Shown here piece by piece: positions 1-9,123 of a stretch of 55,018 nt of DNA. The translations under genes and the position numbers were made by a program. Source of the stretch: an uncultured Acidobacteriota bacterium (GTDB taxonomy: Bacteria; Acidobacteriota; Terriglobia; UBA7540). The stretch spans positions 1 to 55,018 of the forward strand of contig CALCEB010000237.1 of the NCBI GenBank assembly GCA_937900045.1, given 5' to 3'. Each line of letters starts with the position of its first letter. Within the stretch, counting starts at the first letter, position 1. The notes under the pieces are model-generated. The model saw nothing but the letters and a program-made list of their open reading frames with translations. It did not search any database and had not been told where the DNA came from.

Positions 1-20
1 GATCAGTTGGCAATCGGCCA

Positions 21-1430
21 CTACCCCGTAGCAGGCACATCCGCCCTTCCGCGCCAGGCTCCATCCGCGACGAGGCGCCAGGCTTGGCCGCACGCTTCGG
101 CGAGCCGGGCCGGGGAGATTCCGCACAAATCGTCCGCCTGGATTTGAAGGCCACTGAGGCAATAGCGGAGGAGCAGGCAGAGATTCACGCCCTGGGCAAC
201 GACCAGCGCGGCGCCCATTCCCACGATGCCAAACCGCAAAGATGCGGGAACACCGATGGCAAAGACCAACCCCAATCCCACCGCGTTCGAAACCATTCCC
301 GGCATGGTGTGTTCCAAGGCGCGCAGCATCTGGTCAAGTATCTGGGCAAGCCCCCACAAAGTGGTGGCGGCAATCAGCCAATACGCTACCGGGATCGCCC
401 CCGCGAAACGCGCTCCGAAGGCAAGGTGGATCAGCCAGGGGGCAAGCAGCGCCGTCAACACTCCACCGGCCAGAACCACAACTTGAGCCATGCGGAAATG
501 GCGGCTCAAGATGGACAGAGCGCGTGGCAGGTCCCGCTCTGCCGCCACCGCCCGGAATCCGACTTGAACGAAAGGATTGGCAGTTCCGATGTGTCCCACG
601 GCCACTGCCAGGCCCGCTGCATAAAGTCCTATTGCCGCGGCCGGCACGGTGCGAACCAGCACCAGCATGTCACTCCGCATCAGGGCCAGCCCGGCCAGCG
701 CCGGCAGGTGCAAAGCCAAGCCCCGGCGGAGCAGTGTCCGCGCCGCCGGCCAGCTCACTTTGGCGCGGCTCAGGGCCAGGCGCAGCGTGGTGCCACGCAG
801 GAGCGGGACAGAAAAGGCTCCCGCCAGCATCGCCCCAGCACATCCCACGGGAGTGACTTTGCCAATGGCGGCCAGCAGCAGAACGCCTGCCAGGTAAATG
901 CCGCCGGACAAGGGCTGGAAAATACTGAACTCACGGAAACGTCCTGCTCCCTGGTCAACTCCCATCAGGCAACAGCCGGCGTAAACCACGGGCACGTAAA
1001 CCATGAAGGCGGCGGCAATCGGAGCAAGTTGCAACTTGTCCGCAGGCAGGAAGACCCATACCAACGGGATCAGGAGCGCAGCTTCCAGGAAGCCAAGGAT
1101 AAGGCCGGCGCATACCCCGGATGCGGCGAGCTCATCCTCGCGCTCTGGCGCCCGGCTAACTTCAAATGCAATCGCCTGGGGCAGGGACAATCCCCCAATC
1201 GCCGCCACCAAGGTTGGCAAAAACACGATCACGGCCAATTCGCCCCGGCCTTCTGGACCCAGCAACCTCGCCGCCAGGATTCCCGTGGCCGCTCCGAAGA
1301 CTTTCACCGCGAGGCTCGCGAGGGTGCAGTGGGCGTAAGCACGTGGCGTGGAAAGAGGCGTAAGGCAAGCGCCATGCGACTCCGGCCCGGCAACGGCGCA
1401 AGCGGGTTGCGATACGGTTTCATCGTTCAT
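21..1430 (-). CDS. Wzx-like lipid-linked oligosaccharide flippase (MOP superfamily)
   Basis: This is a roughly 469-residue polytopic membrane protein with 12 or more hydrophobic segments, the size and layout of MOP/Wzx flippases that move undecaprenyl-linked repeat units across the inner membrane. The segment reading TGILAARLLGPEGRGELA near the N-terminus is typical of the first helix pair of these proteins. The frame stays open to 1592, but that extension runs through a 25-bp perfect palindrome, so I place the start at the ATG at 1430 (MNDETVSQ). It is the last gene of the first polysaccharide locus in this window, after the polymerase/ligase at 1653-3188. The family call is firm; the transported substrate is unknown. 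Confidence 0.8.
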   Translation of the reverse strand: MNDETVSQPACAVAGPESHGACLTPLSTPRAYAHCTLASLAVKVFGAATGILAARLLGPEGRGELAVIVFLPTLVAAIGGLSLPQAIAFEVSRAPEREDELAASGVCAGLILGFLEAALLIPLVWVFLPADKLQLAPIAAAFMVYVPVVYAGCCLMGVDQGAGRFREFSIFQPLSGGIYLAGVLLLAAIGKVTPVGCAGAMLAGAFSVPLLRGTTLRLALSRAKVSWPAARTLLRRGLALHLPALAGLALMRSDMLVLVRTVPAAAIGLYAAGLAVAVGHIGTANPFVQVGFRAVAAERDLPRALSILSRHFRMAQVVVLAGGVLTALLAPWLIHLAFGARFAGAIPVAYWLIAATTLWGLAQILDQMLRALEHTMPGMVSNAVGLGLVFAIGVPASLRFGIVGMGAALVVAQGVNLCLLLRYCLSGLQIQADDLCGISPARLAEACGQAWRLVADGAWRGRADVPATG

Positions 1431-1466
1431 GGGTGTTAGCCTGGATCGCTCGTAACCCTGGCGCGG

Positions 1467-1630
1467 AGACCGGAAGGGCATGGTTTCAACCATGCCGGAA
1501 AAGTGGTCTTCAATCGTCTTTGTCTCGCATCCCGAACGGCTCGTTATGACGAGCCGTTCGGGATGCGAGACAAGAAAGAAGCGTGCCGGCACTGAAACGG
1601 CACGGTTGAAACCGTGCCCTTCCGGTTCTC
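1467..1630. repeat. Nested palindromic intergenic element
   Basis: The outer arms read ACCGGAAGGGCATGG near 1469 and CCGTGCCCTTCCGGT near 1612. Inside them, 1520-1544 and 1549-1573 are perfect 25-bp inverted repeats around a 4-nt loop. The outer arm resembles the element at 54738-54872, which suggests a dispersed family. It lies between the flippase and the polymerase/ligase and contains no credible gene. Confidence 0.75.
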
Positions 1631-1652
1631 AATGAAACTTGGCAAATAACTC

Positions 1653-3188
1653 TCAAGCTCGGCTGCGTTGAATCTGCCTGACGGGGAACGATGTCGCAAG
1701 GCCGGCCAGCATGGCGAACCACGCGGCGTTTGCCGGAATGTGGAGATTGAAGTCCGCAAGGCTATGGACGAGGATGCCGGTGCATCCCACGGCCGCGCCC
1801 AGGCGAATCCAGCAGTCCATCGAGCCGGGCCAGGCGCGAAGGCGCCGGAATGCCGCAACCAGGAAGAGGGCAAGAGCGGCAACCGCCAGCACGCTTCCCG
1901 CAATCCCCATCTCTGCGGCCAATTCGAGGTAATCGTTGTGAGCGTGTTCCCAAACGAAATCGCTTGGGAACGTCAAATAGGGCGTGAAGGCCGTTTGGAA
2001 ACTGCCAAGTCCAGTACCTGTCAACCAGTGGTCTTTGAACAGGTGCAGAGTGTCCCGGGCGACGGCCTCGCGCTGCCCCAAGGTGGCTTCGGGACTCTGC
2101 GGTAAATGGGTAACGGTTTCCAGACGTGAAGTGACGTTTCCGGGAGCGAGCCAAAGAAATGCCAGAACCGCGCAGCCAATGGAAAGAGAGGCGAGGACTC
2201 GATGGCGGCGAGGCAGCCTCCCCGCGGGTCCAAGTACCGCGAGGAAAGCCAAGCATTCAACCATCAATGCGATCAATCCGCCCCGCGACCCGGAAAGCAT
2301 CACGGAGGTTAGCCCCGCCAGCACCGCTCCCCAGGGCCAAACCCGGCGCGCCAAGGTTTGCCCGCTTCCACGAACGCGAACATTTTGTGACCGGTCTGAA
2401 CTTTGAGCGAGCGCAAAAACCGCGGCCAACGGGATCAACATTTCCATCAGCCCCGCGAAGTGGTTGTGATTCACATAGGGACCGAAGATCCAACCACCCC
2501 AGCGGGGGCGAACTTGCCAATAGATCAAGCCGTGGCTCGAAAACAACTGCAAGATCGCAAACAGAGCCAAAAAAAATGTGTATACGGAGACCCACATTCC
2601 CAGGCCGGCCAGTTGCTCTCGCTCCGGCTCGGGTTCATGTTCGGGCTTGGGGGCGCAGGCAGCGCCTGCGCGGCGGGCGCGGAATTCATTGCTCTCGCTG
2701 GGAGCAACCCCTGCCTCGCTGGGTATTGGGTTCCGGGGATGTTTCGCCCCAGTCCCCCAAACCTGGCTGGCGAGGAAGAAAATGAGGAAGTCGGTGGCAA
2801 ACTTGAGTATCGATTCCCATGTGCCCGCCCGGTCTTCGGTGAGGTGGAAAAAATATTGGACACCGGCAAAAAGGAGAAACAAGATACCAATTGAATAGAG
2901 CGGCGTCCAAGTGACCCGCAGCAAATCCCTACGCAGGTTGCCCAGACCCCACAACATGAAGGAACAAATTGAGGCCAGACCGATGATCCCCCACGCCCAA
3001 GGCTCGACCGCCCCGAATGCCAACGGCGAGAGGAAAAGAATCAGGAGAATCAGGAATCTTGCGGCGGCAAACAGGCGCTCTGCGCTGCGCCCGGAACTTT
3101 CGACCGTTCTCGAGAATGGCCGAGCTTCGGGCTGGACGGCATAGGCTCGCTGGACAAAACCTGCGCGTTTTTCCAAGAGCTGTGGCAT
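1653..3188 (-). CDS. O-antigen polymerase/ligase family membrane protein (Wzy_C type)
   Basis: This 511-residue protein has about ten membrane segments and the family signatures NHNHFAG, SGSRGG and HAHNDYLELAAEMG, the last in the large periplasmic loop. Such proteins either polymerise lipid-linked repeat units or transfer glycan to an acceptor, and sequence alone does not separate the two. It is paralogous to the protein at 18751-20160. Relative to that copy it has an extra stretch of about 45 residues, rich in Pro and Glu (PKPEHEPEPERE), between two membrane helices. The matching DNA contains the palindrome GCGCAGGCAGCGCCTGCGC near 2654. The N-terminal 30 residues are charged and the ribosome site is weak, so the start is uncertain. 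Confidence 0.85.
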   Translation of the reverse strand: MPQLLEKRAGFVQRAYAVQPEARPFSRTVESSGRSAERLFAAARFLILLILFLSPLAFGAVEPWAWGIIGLASICSFMLWGLGNLRRDLLRVTWTPLYSIGILFLLFAGVQYFFHLTEDRAGTWESILKFATDFLIFFLASQVWGTGAKHPRNPIPSEAGVAPSESNEFRARRAGAACAPKPEHEPEPEREQLAGLGMWVSVYTFFLALFAILQLFSSHGLIYWQVRPRWGGWIFGPYVNHNHFAGLMEMLIPLAAVFALAQSSDRSQNVRVRGSGQTLARRVWPWGAVLAGLTSVMLSGSRGGLIALMVECLAFLAVLGPAGRLPRRHRVLASLSIGCAVLAFLWLAPGNVTSRLETVTHLPQSPEATLGQREAVARDTLHLFKDHWLTGTGLGSFQTAFTPYLTFPSDFVWEHAHNDYLELAAEMGIAGSVLAVAALALFLVAAFRRLRAWPGSMDCWIRLGAAVGCTGILVHSLADFNLHIPANAAWFAMLAGLATSFPVRQIQRSRA

Positions 3189-3246
3189 GGGATTCTGACT
3201 GAATTCTTCAGAAATCGTCAGAGCACCGTTAAGACCGTGCTCTCGA

Positions 3247-3445
3247 GTTTCTGCATTTGGACTGCCAGCCTGTCATTCTGAGCCTTTCGCTTGTCATTCT
3301 GAGCGAAGCGAAGAATCCCGGTATTTGCTCAGGATAAATTGCGCGAAGCATCTCCAGTTCGTTGGCTGTCGGGGAAGAGGTCAAACTCAGCGATTCTTCG
3401 CTGCGCTCAGAATGACAGCACGGGAGGCTTGGTTGAGATGCCAAC
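3247..3445. repeat. Dispersed imperfect inverted-repeat element, copy A
   Basis: The core at 3291-3417 begins TGTCATTCTGAGCGAAGCG and ends in its near-complement CGCTGCGCTCAGAATGACA. The same element lies in reverse orientation at 53395-53580. Similarity continues outside the core on both sides, so the mobile or copied unit is close to 190 bp. There is no coding potential. It sits just downstream of the TPR gene. Confidence 0.8.
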
Positions 3446-3469
3446 CGCAAGCGGCCACAAGAGTTGACA

Positions 3470-4768
3470 CTACGGCATTGCAGATGCGGCCTGCATCGAG
3501 TGAACAGGGTGCAAGCGAACGGACGTAAGCCAAAAGGCGCCGGAGATTTCAAATGGAAAAGCGCGGCTGCGCGGACGCCAGACGGAAATCTTCACGAAGC
3601 GAGTGTCCGGCCCGGTTGAAAACGTGCTATGGACCCGCTGCCACGCGCTCGTTCCGGTCACGTCTGGAGTTGAAGCCAACACCCGTGTATCAGCGAATGC
3701 ATCCGTCACCCGGAGCCGTGGCCCGCTGTCTGAGGTAATGCCTTCGGACTTCGCCCAGGCGCTTAATAGATAGGTTTGTTCCGGCTCGACCGGGACATAT
3801 TCGTAAACTGGCTCGAAAGTGCCGTTTGCAGGCGGCGTGAAGTCGATACGCAATGCCGATGTGCCGTGAGGTCGGCCGCTTTCGCGGCTGATCATGATGC
3901 CGGACGCCGGAACGAGGCGCCAGTCGAAGCCGGAGTTCAAAGGCTTATGCTCAAAGTCTCCATTGAACACCAGATTCGTTGGCCGCGACGCGGTTCCAGC
4001 CTCGTGGACAAGTCCGATGCGGCGAAGATCGCTCCACACTGCCTCAGCTTCCCTGCCCCACCGGGGCTGGATCAAGGAGTCAAGGAATGGGCGCACATCG
4101 GCGTAGGAGACTTGCCGGGTTACGGCTTGAGGCGCGGGCAGACTCCCCATCTCCTTGCGCCAGGCGCGGTAAGCGTCATCCAGCCGTCCCTCGCCAGCCA
4201 AGGTTTTGATCCACTCCAGGGGCACTTTGAAATTGCGGTTGCCATCCACGATTTTGTTCCACACCAGAGGGTCGTCAAAATCCATTTGCTGGCATAAGTG
4301 GAACACGGAACCGCTATATCCCGGGTCCAGATCGAGAAGCCGCCGGAATTCGGCAAAGCCAGCCTCGGTTCGATTCATTTCAAGGTCGTAATTCGCAATC
4401 ATCCAATGCAAGCCCGGCGACATGGGGTTGAGGGCGACCGCTCGTTGGAAAGCGCGGTCCGCGCAGGCTGTGTCTCCCGTTGCGCCGCAAGCAGAGGCCA
4501 GATCCCTCCAGTAGGGTGCGGCATCTGGCTGCATTCTTGCGGCGTGACGAAGCAACATGAGACCGCCCGTGGCGTCCGGGTGGTCCGTCGAATAGAAGCG
4601 GATCATTCCAAGCCGGTGATAGAGCGCGAGTTGATTGGGATCAAGCCGCAGCCCGGCTTCGATCCATGCTGGCCGCAACGATTCTCCGAGAGTTTGAGCA
4701 GCCGCTTCCCGCAAGATAGCGGCCGACAAGGCCATCACCGGCAGAAGGAGGACAACGAGATAGACCAT
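3470..4768 (-). CDS. TPR protein with C-terminal carbohydrate-binding-like domain
   Basis: I place the start at the ATG at 4768 because GGAGGA lies just upstream. A longer frame beginning at a GTG at 4939 runs through a fragment of the hairpin repeat family and is unlikely. The 432-residue product starts with a hydrophobic segment (residues 2-20) that could be a signal peptide or anchor. Tetratricopeptide-like helices follow (about 30-160), with a linker and a C-terminal beta-rich module (about 263-422) starting NLVFNGDFE, which resembles CBM4/9-type domains. It lies between the Wzc kinase and the polymerase/ligase, so a periplasmic scaffold or glycan-handling role is plausible. This is inference; I know no characterised homologue. 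Confidence 0.7.
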   Translation of the reverse strand: MVYLVVLLLPVMALSAAILREAAAQTLGESLRPAWIEAGLRLDPNQLALYHRLGMIRFYSTDHPDATGGLMLLRHAARMQPDAAPYWRDLASACGATGDTACADRAFQRAVALNPMSPGLHWMIANYDLEMNRTEAGFAEFRRLLDLDPGYSGSVFHLCQQMDFDDPLVWNKIVDGNRNFKVPLEWIKTLAGEGRLDDAYRAWRKEMGSLPAPQAVTRQVSYADVRPFLDSLIQPRWGREAEAVWSDLRRIGLVHEAGTASRPTNLVFNGDFEHKPLNSGFDWRLVPASGIMISRESGRPHGTSALRIDFTPPANGTFEPVYEYVPVEPEQTYLLSAWAKSEGITSDSGPRLRVTDAFADTRVLASTPDVTGTSAWQRVHSTFSTGPDTRFVKISVWRPRSRAFPFEISGAFWLTSVRLHPVHSMQAASAMP

Positions 4769-4939
4769 CGTTCTCCTCCGTCCTCGGAGACTAATCTCAA
4801 TCGTTCTCGTGGAAAGCCAAAGGCTCATGGCAGGATGACGCATCGCTATCAGAACGATACATGAGGACATAAGCCGGCGACGCCCGGTTCTGTAGCGCCG
4901 GTCGGAGCTACAGCAAATGCTCGTCGCCGGCTTATTCAC

Positions 4940-7273
4940 TCATGTATAGTTCGAGACCGGAGCCTCCGGCGCAAGATTGGCTTTCGACCCGGCTTCATGG
5001 GGCAGCATCGAAGAATGGCCGTTGCTGCCGTTGCCATTCCCGTTCCCATTGTTATAGTAGGGATAGCCATCGCGTCCGTAGGAGCGTCCATAGTAGTAAT
5101 AGCCATCCCGCCGCAGGTCAACCTTGTTCATTACCACGCCCAGAACCTTACCTCCGGCGGCGTGCAACATGCGGTAAGTGCGGACCAAGGCGCCACGAAC
5201 CGTCATGCCGTTTTCCACCACCAGAATGGTCCCGTCCACCAGACGGGACAAGATCGTCGCGTCCGTCACCATCAGAGCGGGCGGTGAGTCGATAACGATG
5301 TGATCGAAATTTTGGCGCAATTCCTGGATCATGCGCTCCATGAAGGAGGACGAAAGCAACTCAGCAGGATTCGGTGCCAGCGGACCGGCGGGCAAAACCC
5401 ATAGGCTGGGCAGCGGATCAAACCGGCGCAAAGTTTCCACCAATGGATGGGCGCCAGCCAAATAGCTGCTGAGACCCTTTTCATTGGTCATACCAAAGTG
5501 TCGCGCAATGCCTTGTTTGCGAAGATCGCCATCCACGATCAAGATCTTGCCGCCGCGTTGGGCGAGCGCCAAAGCCAGATTGAGCGAAGTGCAGCTTTTC
5601 CCTTCGTTCGGATTAGGGCTGGTTACCAGCATGGTTTGCGGAGGACGGGAAGCGGTGGAAAGCAGGATGGAAGTGCGAAGAGCCCGGTAGGATTCAGCGA
5701 GCGCCGAGCTTGGCGCTTCCATCAGCGCCATTTCCACCTTCCCTCGAAGCGGAGCGATTTCACGTTCGCCTCGCTTTTTCCTCCTCGGCCGCAATTCAAC
5801 CGAGCTTGCTGAAGGCACGATGGCCAGAGCCGGCGTGGGGATCAACCTTTCAACGTCCTCGGAGCTTTTAATGGAGTTGTCCAAACCCTCTTCAAGGAAA
5901 GCCAGCGCAATTCCGATGATCAGGCCGAGCCCAAGCGCCACGACCGCGTTCAGCAGCTTTCGGGGGCGGACAGGAATCGCCGGAATCAGCGCGGAATCGA
6001 CCACATGAATATTATTGGCCCGCAATCCAGCGGAGACAGTCGCATCCTTGAGCCGTTGAAGCAGACTCTCATAAAGCTGTTGATTAGTTTCGAATTCTCT
6101 TTTCAACAGATTGTGCTGGATCTGGAGCTGATTCATCTCCCCCAGATCAACCTTCTCTCTCGCGACGGCGTCCGAGAGGAGTTTCACCCGGTCTGACGCC
6201 GCCAGGTAGCGGCTCTGAATGCGGTCGAGAATTTTGGAACGTTCCTGGCGAATGAGGGATTCGATCTGAGCAACCTGATCGTTCAGGCGGACCACTTTTG
6301 GGAATCGGGGGCCATATTGGTCGAGGGCGGCCACATAATCCGACTGGAGACTCGCCGCATTCTCCTCAAGTTTCTGCAACAATTCGTCCTGCGCCAAGAT
6401 GGCGGCCTGGCTGCGGTTGGACTTTGTCAGTTCGTATTGCGACTGCTTCTGCATCAAGTCATTTTGCGCGGTGGTCAGATCCCGGCTCAGATCCGCCAGC
6501 CGTTGTTCCACCACGTTCTGCTTCTCGCCCACGTTGACGATGGCATTCTGCCTCTCGTAGTCCACCAGCGCCTGCTGGGACTTTTCCACTTTGGCCTTCA
6601 GCTCATCCAGTTGCGTTTCCATCCATCCCGATGCCTGGCGCGTGGCGTCATATTTTTTGCGGAAGTTATACTCAGCGTAGTTTTTCACCAGGGCATTCGC
6701 GATGCTAGCCGCCAAGCGCGGGTGGGTGCTTTCAAAGTTGATTTCAATCATGCGGCTATTGCGCATCACCTTCACATCGAGGTGCTTCCTGAAGGCGCGA
6801 ATCAGCCGCCCCTCCAGTGCAGCGGGATTCTCCGCTGGCGCGCGAGGCGTGGGCGTGCTGCCGGTGATAAGGCCCGGGTCTTGAGCCAGACCGAGATGCT
6901 GGATCGTCTGCCAGGCCAGGTTTTCGCTTTCGAGAACGTCAACCTGGGTTTGAAGGAAAGTATCGTCGCTTGGCATGCTGCGATAGAGATCGTTCAACGA
7001 CTGGATTTGGGGCGCTTCCGCTTCCACCTCCACGCGTGCCGTAGCCCGGTAAACCGGCTGCATCTTGAAAGACACCACAGCGACCGCGGAAGTCAACAGG
7101 ATTGCAACCGTCAGCACCGTCCATCGCCGCTTTAGAAGAATATGAACATAGGAGCGGAGGTAGAAATAGGCGTCGGTTCGCTCGATGTCTGAATTAACCA
7201 GAGGAGCGCCCGGCGGCAGGTAATTGTCAGGCCGCAGGTGTTCCACAGGCATCAAGCCTTCGTTCTGTTCCAT
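4940..7273 (-). CDS. Polysaccharide co-polymerase / tyrosine autokinase (Wzc type)
   Basis: This 777-residue inner-membrane protein controls polymer export and chain length by cycles of autophosphorylation. Its Wzz domain has membrane helices at about 51-70 and 440-460 and a long periplasmic coiled coil at about 220-400. The cytoplasmic BY-kinase domain has Walker A SPNPNEGKS (552-560), Walker A' ILIVDGD and Walker B IVIDSPP (659-665). The tail holds eight tyrosines between 725 and 740 and then an Asn-Gly run. It follows the Wza-type gene and precedes the TPR gene on the same strand. The Cys after the Walker A Ser is slightly unusual. The family assignment is secure. Confidence 0.93.
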   Translation of the reverse strand: MEQNEGLMPVEHLRPDNYLPPGAPLVNSDIERTDAYFYLRSYVHILLKRRWTVLTVAILLTSAVAVVSFKMQPVYRATARVEVEAEAPQIQSLNDLYRSMPSDDTFLQTQVDVLESENLAWQTIQHLGLAQDPGLITGSTPTPRAPAENPAALEGRLIRAFRKHLDVKVMRNSRMIEINFESTHPRLAASIANALVKNYAEYNFRKKYDATRQASGWMETQLDELKAKVEKSQQALVDYERQNAIVNVGEKQNVVEQRLADLSRDLTTAQNDLMQKQSQYELTKSNRSQAAILAQDELLQKLEENAASLQSDYVAALDQYGPRFPKVVRLNDQVAQIESLIRQERSKILDRIQSRYLAASDRVKLLSDAVAREKVDLGEMNQLQIQHNLLKREFETNQQLYESLLQRLKDATVSAGLRANNIHVVDSALIPAIPVRPRKLLNAVVALGLGLIIGIALAFLEEGLDNSIKSSEDVERLIPTPALAIVPSASSVELRPRRKKRGEREIAPLRGKVEMALMEAPSSALAESYRALRTSILLSTASRPPQTMLVTSPNPNEGKSCTSLNLALALAQRGGKILIVDGDLRKQGIARHFGMTNEKGLSSYLAGAHPLVETLRRFDPLPSLWVLPAGPLAPNPAELLSSSFMERMIQELRQNFDHIVIDSPPALMVTDATILSRLVDGTILVVENGMTVRGALVRTYRMLHAAGGKVLGVVMNKVDLRRDGYYYYGRSYGRDGYPYYNNGNGNGNGSNGHSSMLPHEAGSKANLAPEAPVSNYT

Positions 7274-7387
7274 CGGTGAGGGGTCCTGGTTACAAGGGGT
7301 TTTCGGGAAACCCCGGATTCCTGATTCCGGTCTGCGGCGAGTCCGGAAGGCTGGTCTGTGCAGGCGCCGGTCCTGCCGGACTTGAAA

Positions 7388-8449
7388 TCACAACCGCCAA
7401 ATCACGATCCCGGTCGCAATTTCAACGGCCGCTTCCGCCCCTCGCCGGATGGCCTTCTGCGAATTGCTATCGGGAATAAAAAGGATGTCGTTCGCTTCAA
7501 GCTGCCGGTCCGGCGCGTGCCCTGCCAAAACGTCCTTCAGCCGGGCCGGAACCTGCGTTTGGCTTTGGCCGGATCGCCGGAGGATCAACGCTTTGTTGGC
7601 GACCGCCGTTGATTTGAGACCTTCCGCAAGGGCAAGCGCCTTCAGGAGCGTCATCGGTCCTTTGTCATCCGTCATTAAAAACCCGCCGGCGCGGTTTACA
7701 GCCCCCACCACATAGACCACTCCGGCTCGCTCCACCACAACACGGTCACCTGGGAACAACTCCGGATTGAGGCTTGGATCACCGGTCTGCATCAGGCGTC
7801 TCAGATCAACCCTTACGACGAAGTCTTGTAGGGCTGCCCCGCTGTTTGGCGCGCTGGCTCCAATCACCTCACTGGCGGGTCTTCCGCGGGTGATGGTGGC
7901 AACATTTCCCGCGTCCTTGGCCAATCCGCCCGCCTGGGAAATCGCATCCAGGAGTGTGGTCCGGCCAAACACCTGGATCATCTCCGGCTTCTTGACCGCT
8001 CCCACAATCGTGACGGAGCGGGAACGCGATTCCTTGATTTCAACCGTGATTCGCGGATGGCTCACTAAGCCGCTCTTTTGCAGATCATTTGCGAGAACCG
8101 ACGCAAGCTGGTCTGGGCCGAGGCCCGCAGCCTGTATGGGCCTTGCAAGCAGCGGCATGTCAATCTGACCGCCGGAATGAACGCGGTAGGTGCGAGAGAG
8201 CTCCGGCACGTCAAAGACATTAATTTCCAGCAGATCGCCGGCGGCAATTCCGATACCGCCCATCGCCGGTGACACGGCCGAAGCAGATCCGGCTGGATGT
8301 TCAGAGGCCGAAGCGGGCGCTAGCTTCCCAGGCGAATCCGAAACCGCCAATGCCGCGTTGGCATGAAACCCAAGAACTGCTACAAGCAACGCCGCAATAA
8401 TGAAGACGGATTTCGCCTTTCTCCGAACTCCAGATATGGGCTTCATCAT
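7388..8449 (-). CDS. Polysaccharide export protein, Wza type (Poly_export plus SLBB)
   Basis: This is the outer-membrane or periplasmic export component that works with the Wzc-type protein encoded just downstream. After an N-terminal signal sequence (VFIIAALLVAVLGF...ALA) comes a Poly_export domain (AAGDLLEINVFDVPE), then SLBB repeats (VTIVGAVKKPEMI and VVYVVGAVNRAGGF). No lipobox Cys is evident. Start choice is open: the ATG at 8449 gives a normal signal peptide but lacks a clear ribosome site. TTG codons at 8488 and 8494 lie just after GGAGGT and would add 13 to 15 residues. Its length of about 354 residues suits the family. Confidence 0.9.
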   Translation of the reverse strand: MMKPISGVRRKAKSVFIIAALLVAVLGFHANAALAVSDSPGKLAPASASEHPAGSASAVSPAMGGIGIAAGDLLEINVFDVPELSRTYRVHSGGQIDMPLLARPIQAAGLGPDQLASVLANDLQKSGLVSHPRITVEIKESRSRSVTIVGAVKKPEMIQVFGRTTLLDAISQAGGLAKDAGNVATITRGRPASEVIGASAPNSGAALQDFVVRVDLRRLMQTGDPSLNPELFPGDRVVVERAGVVYVVGAVNRAGGFLMTDDKGPMTLLKALALAEGLKSTAVANKALILRRSGQSQTQVPARLKDVLAGHAPDRQLEANDILFIPDSNSQKAIRRGAEAAVEIATGIVIWRL

Positions 8450-8575
8450 CAATTTTCTATGGCTTTTCGAGCGATCGAATCCCAGCAAAGACAAACCTCC
8501 GGCCTGTGGCTTACAAAAAAGCGTGTTCTATAAGCCATTCATTGCGGTCTAAGCAGGGTTCAGCCGGCGCTCAGT

Positions 8576-8878
8576 TCATTCCGCGGCTCGACGGGCGGAA
8601 CCGGTTTTCCCGCTGTCTGAGACAAAAGATTCTGCCAGCCCCAGATTTTCGAAGTTCAGGCTAAAGATGGCATTTGATCCCACAGGCGAAAGCTTGATCA
8701 GGAATCCCCGCTCGACTAACCATTCAACTGCGTGATCCGTCTCCTCGATGCTGCGGTGGATCGTTTCCCGAAGTAAGCGCCAACGCGCGAGACCCTCCAG
8801 GTCATCCGCCGCTTGCGGATTGCGCAGGAAGTAATTCAGAATGTCCCTAGCGATCTCTTCTTTTGACATCCGCGGCAT
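8576..8878 (-). CDS. Small winged-helix-like protein of unknown function
   Basis: The ATG at 8878 is preceded by GGGAG at good spacing and gives a 100-residue soluble protein (MPRMSKEEIARDILNYF). The frame is open to 9007, but that part crosses a likely promoter. Residues 5-80 look like a helical bundle followed by a winged-helix: REIARD-type helix, LEGLARWRLL, then a wing with ERGFLIKLSPVGSN. It sits between the sigma-54 regulator and the Wza-type gene and would be the first gene of that operon. A regulatory or adaptor role is a guess; I recognise no named family. Confidence 0.65.
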   Translation of the reverse strand: MPRMSKEEIARDILNYFLRNPQAADDLEGLARWRLLRETIHRSIEETDHAVEWLVERGFLIKLSPVGSNAIFSLNFENLGLAESFVSDSGKTGSARRAAE

Positions 8879-8911
8879 GGCGTCTCCCACGAATTTTCCC
8901 TGAAATAAACC

Positions 8912-8927
8912 GGCAATTGGATGGCCA
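8912..8927 (-). promoter_or_regulatory. Probable sigma-54 (-24/-12) promoter
   Basis: Read on the minus strand, the site is TGGCCATCCAATTGCC. GG and GC are separated by exactly 10 nt and flanked as TGGC-N7-TTGC, which matches the sigma-54 consensus at both elements. Initiation about 12 nt downstream would give a leader of roughly 20 to 25 nt before the ATG at 8878. The nearest upstream gene encodes a sigma-54 activator, which supports the call. CCGGG-N10-CCCGG near 9000-9020 is a possible but weak activator site. Confidence 0.6.
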
Positions 8928-9123
8928 TCCCAACAGGAATCAGAAGGCTTTGAAAATCCATCAGTTAGAAGGAAGGTTGAGAAGAACCGTTCAAGGACCG
9001 GGTGCAATTCGTCCCGGAGTCACCAACCGTCATCGTGCTTCAGCAAGCAAAAAAAAGGATTTGGGGAAATGGACGGGTTGGGTGAGAACTGACCCGGCGA
9101 TGGGTCGAAGCGGGCCCGGACGT

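Noticed and set aside
84..1439. 451-residue open frame on the plus strand opposite the flippase
   Set aside because: It is the mirror of a GC-rich membrane-protein gene; its residues are mostly Gln, Arg, Gly and His, without any family signature.
4769..4939. Upstream extension of the TPR gene to a GTG at 4939
   Set aside because: The extension is translated repeat DNA (CTGTAGCGCC...GGAGCTACAGC) and the ATG at 4768 has a much better ribosome site.
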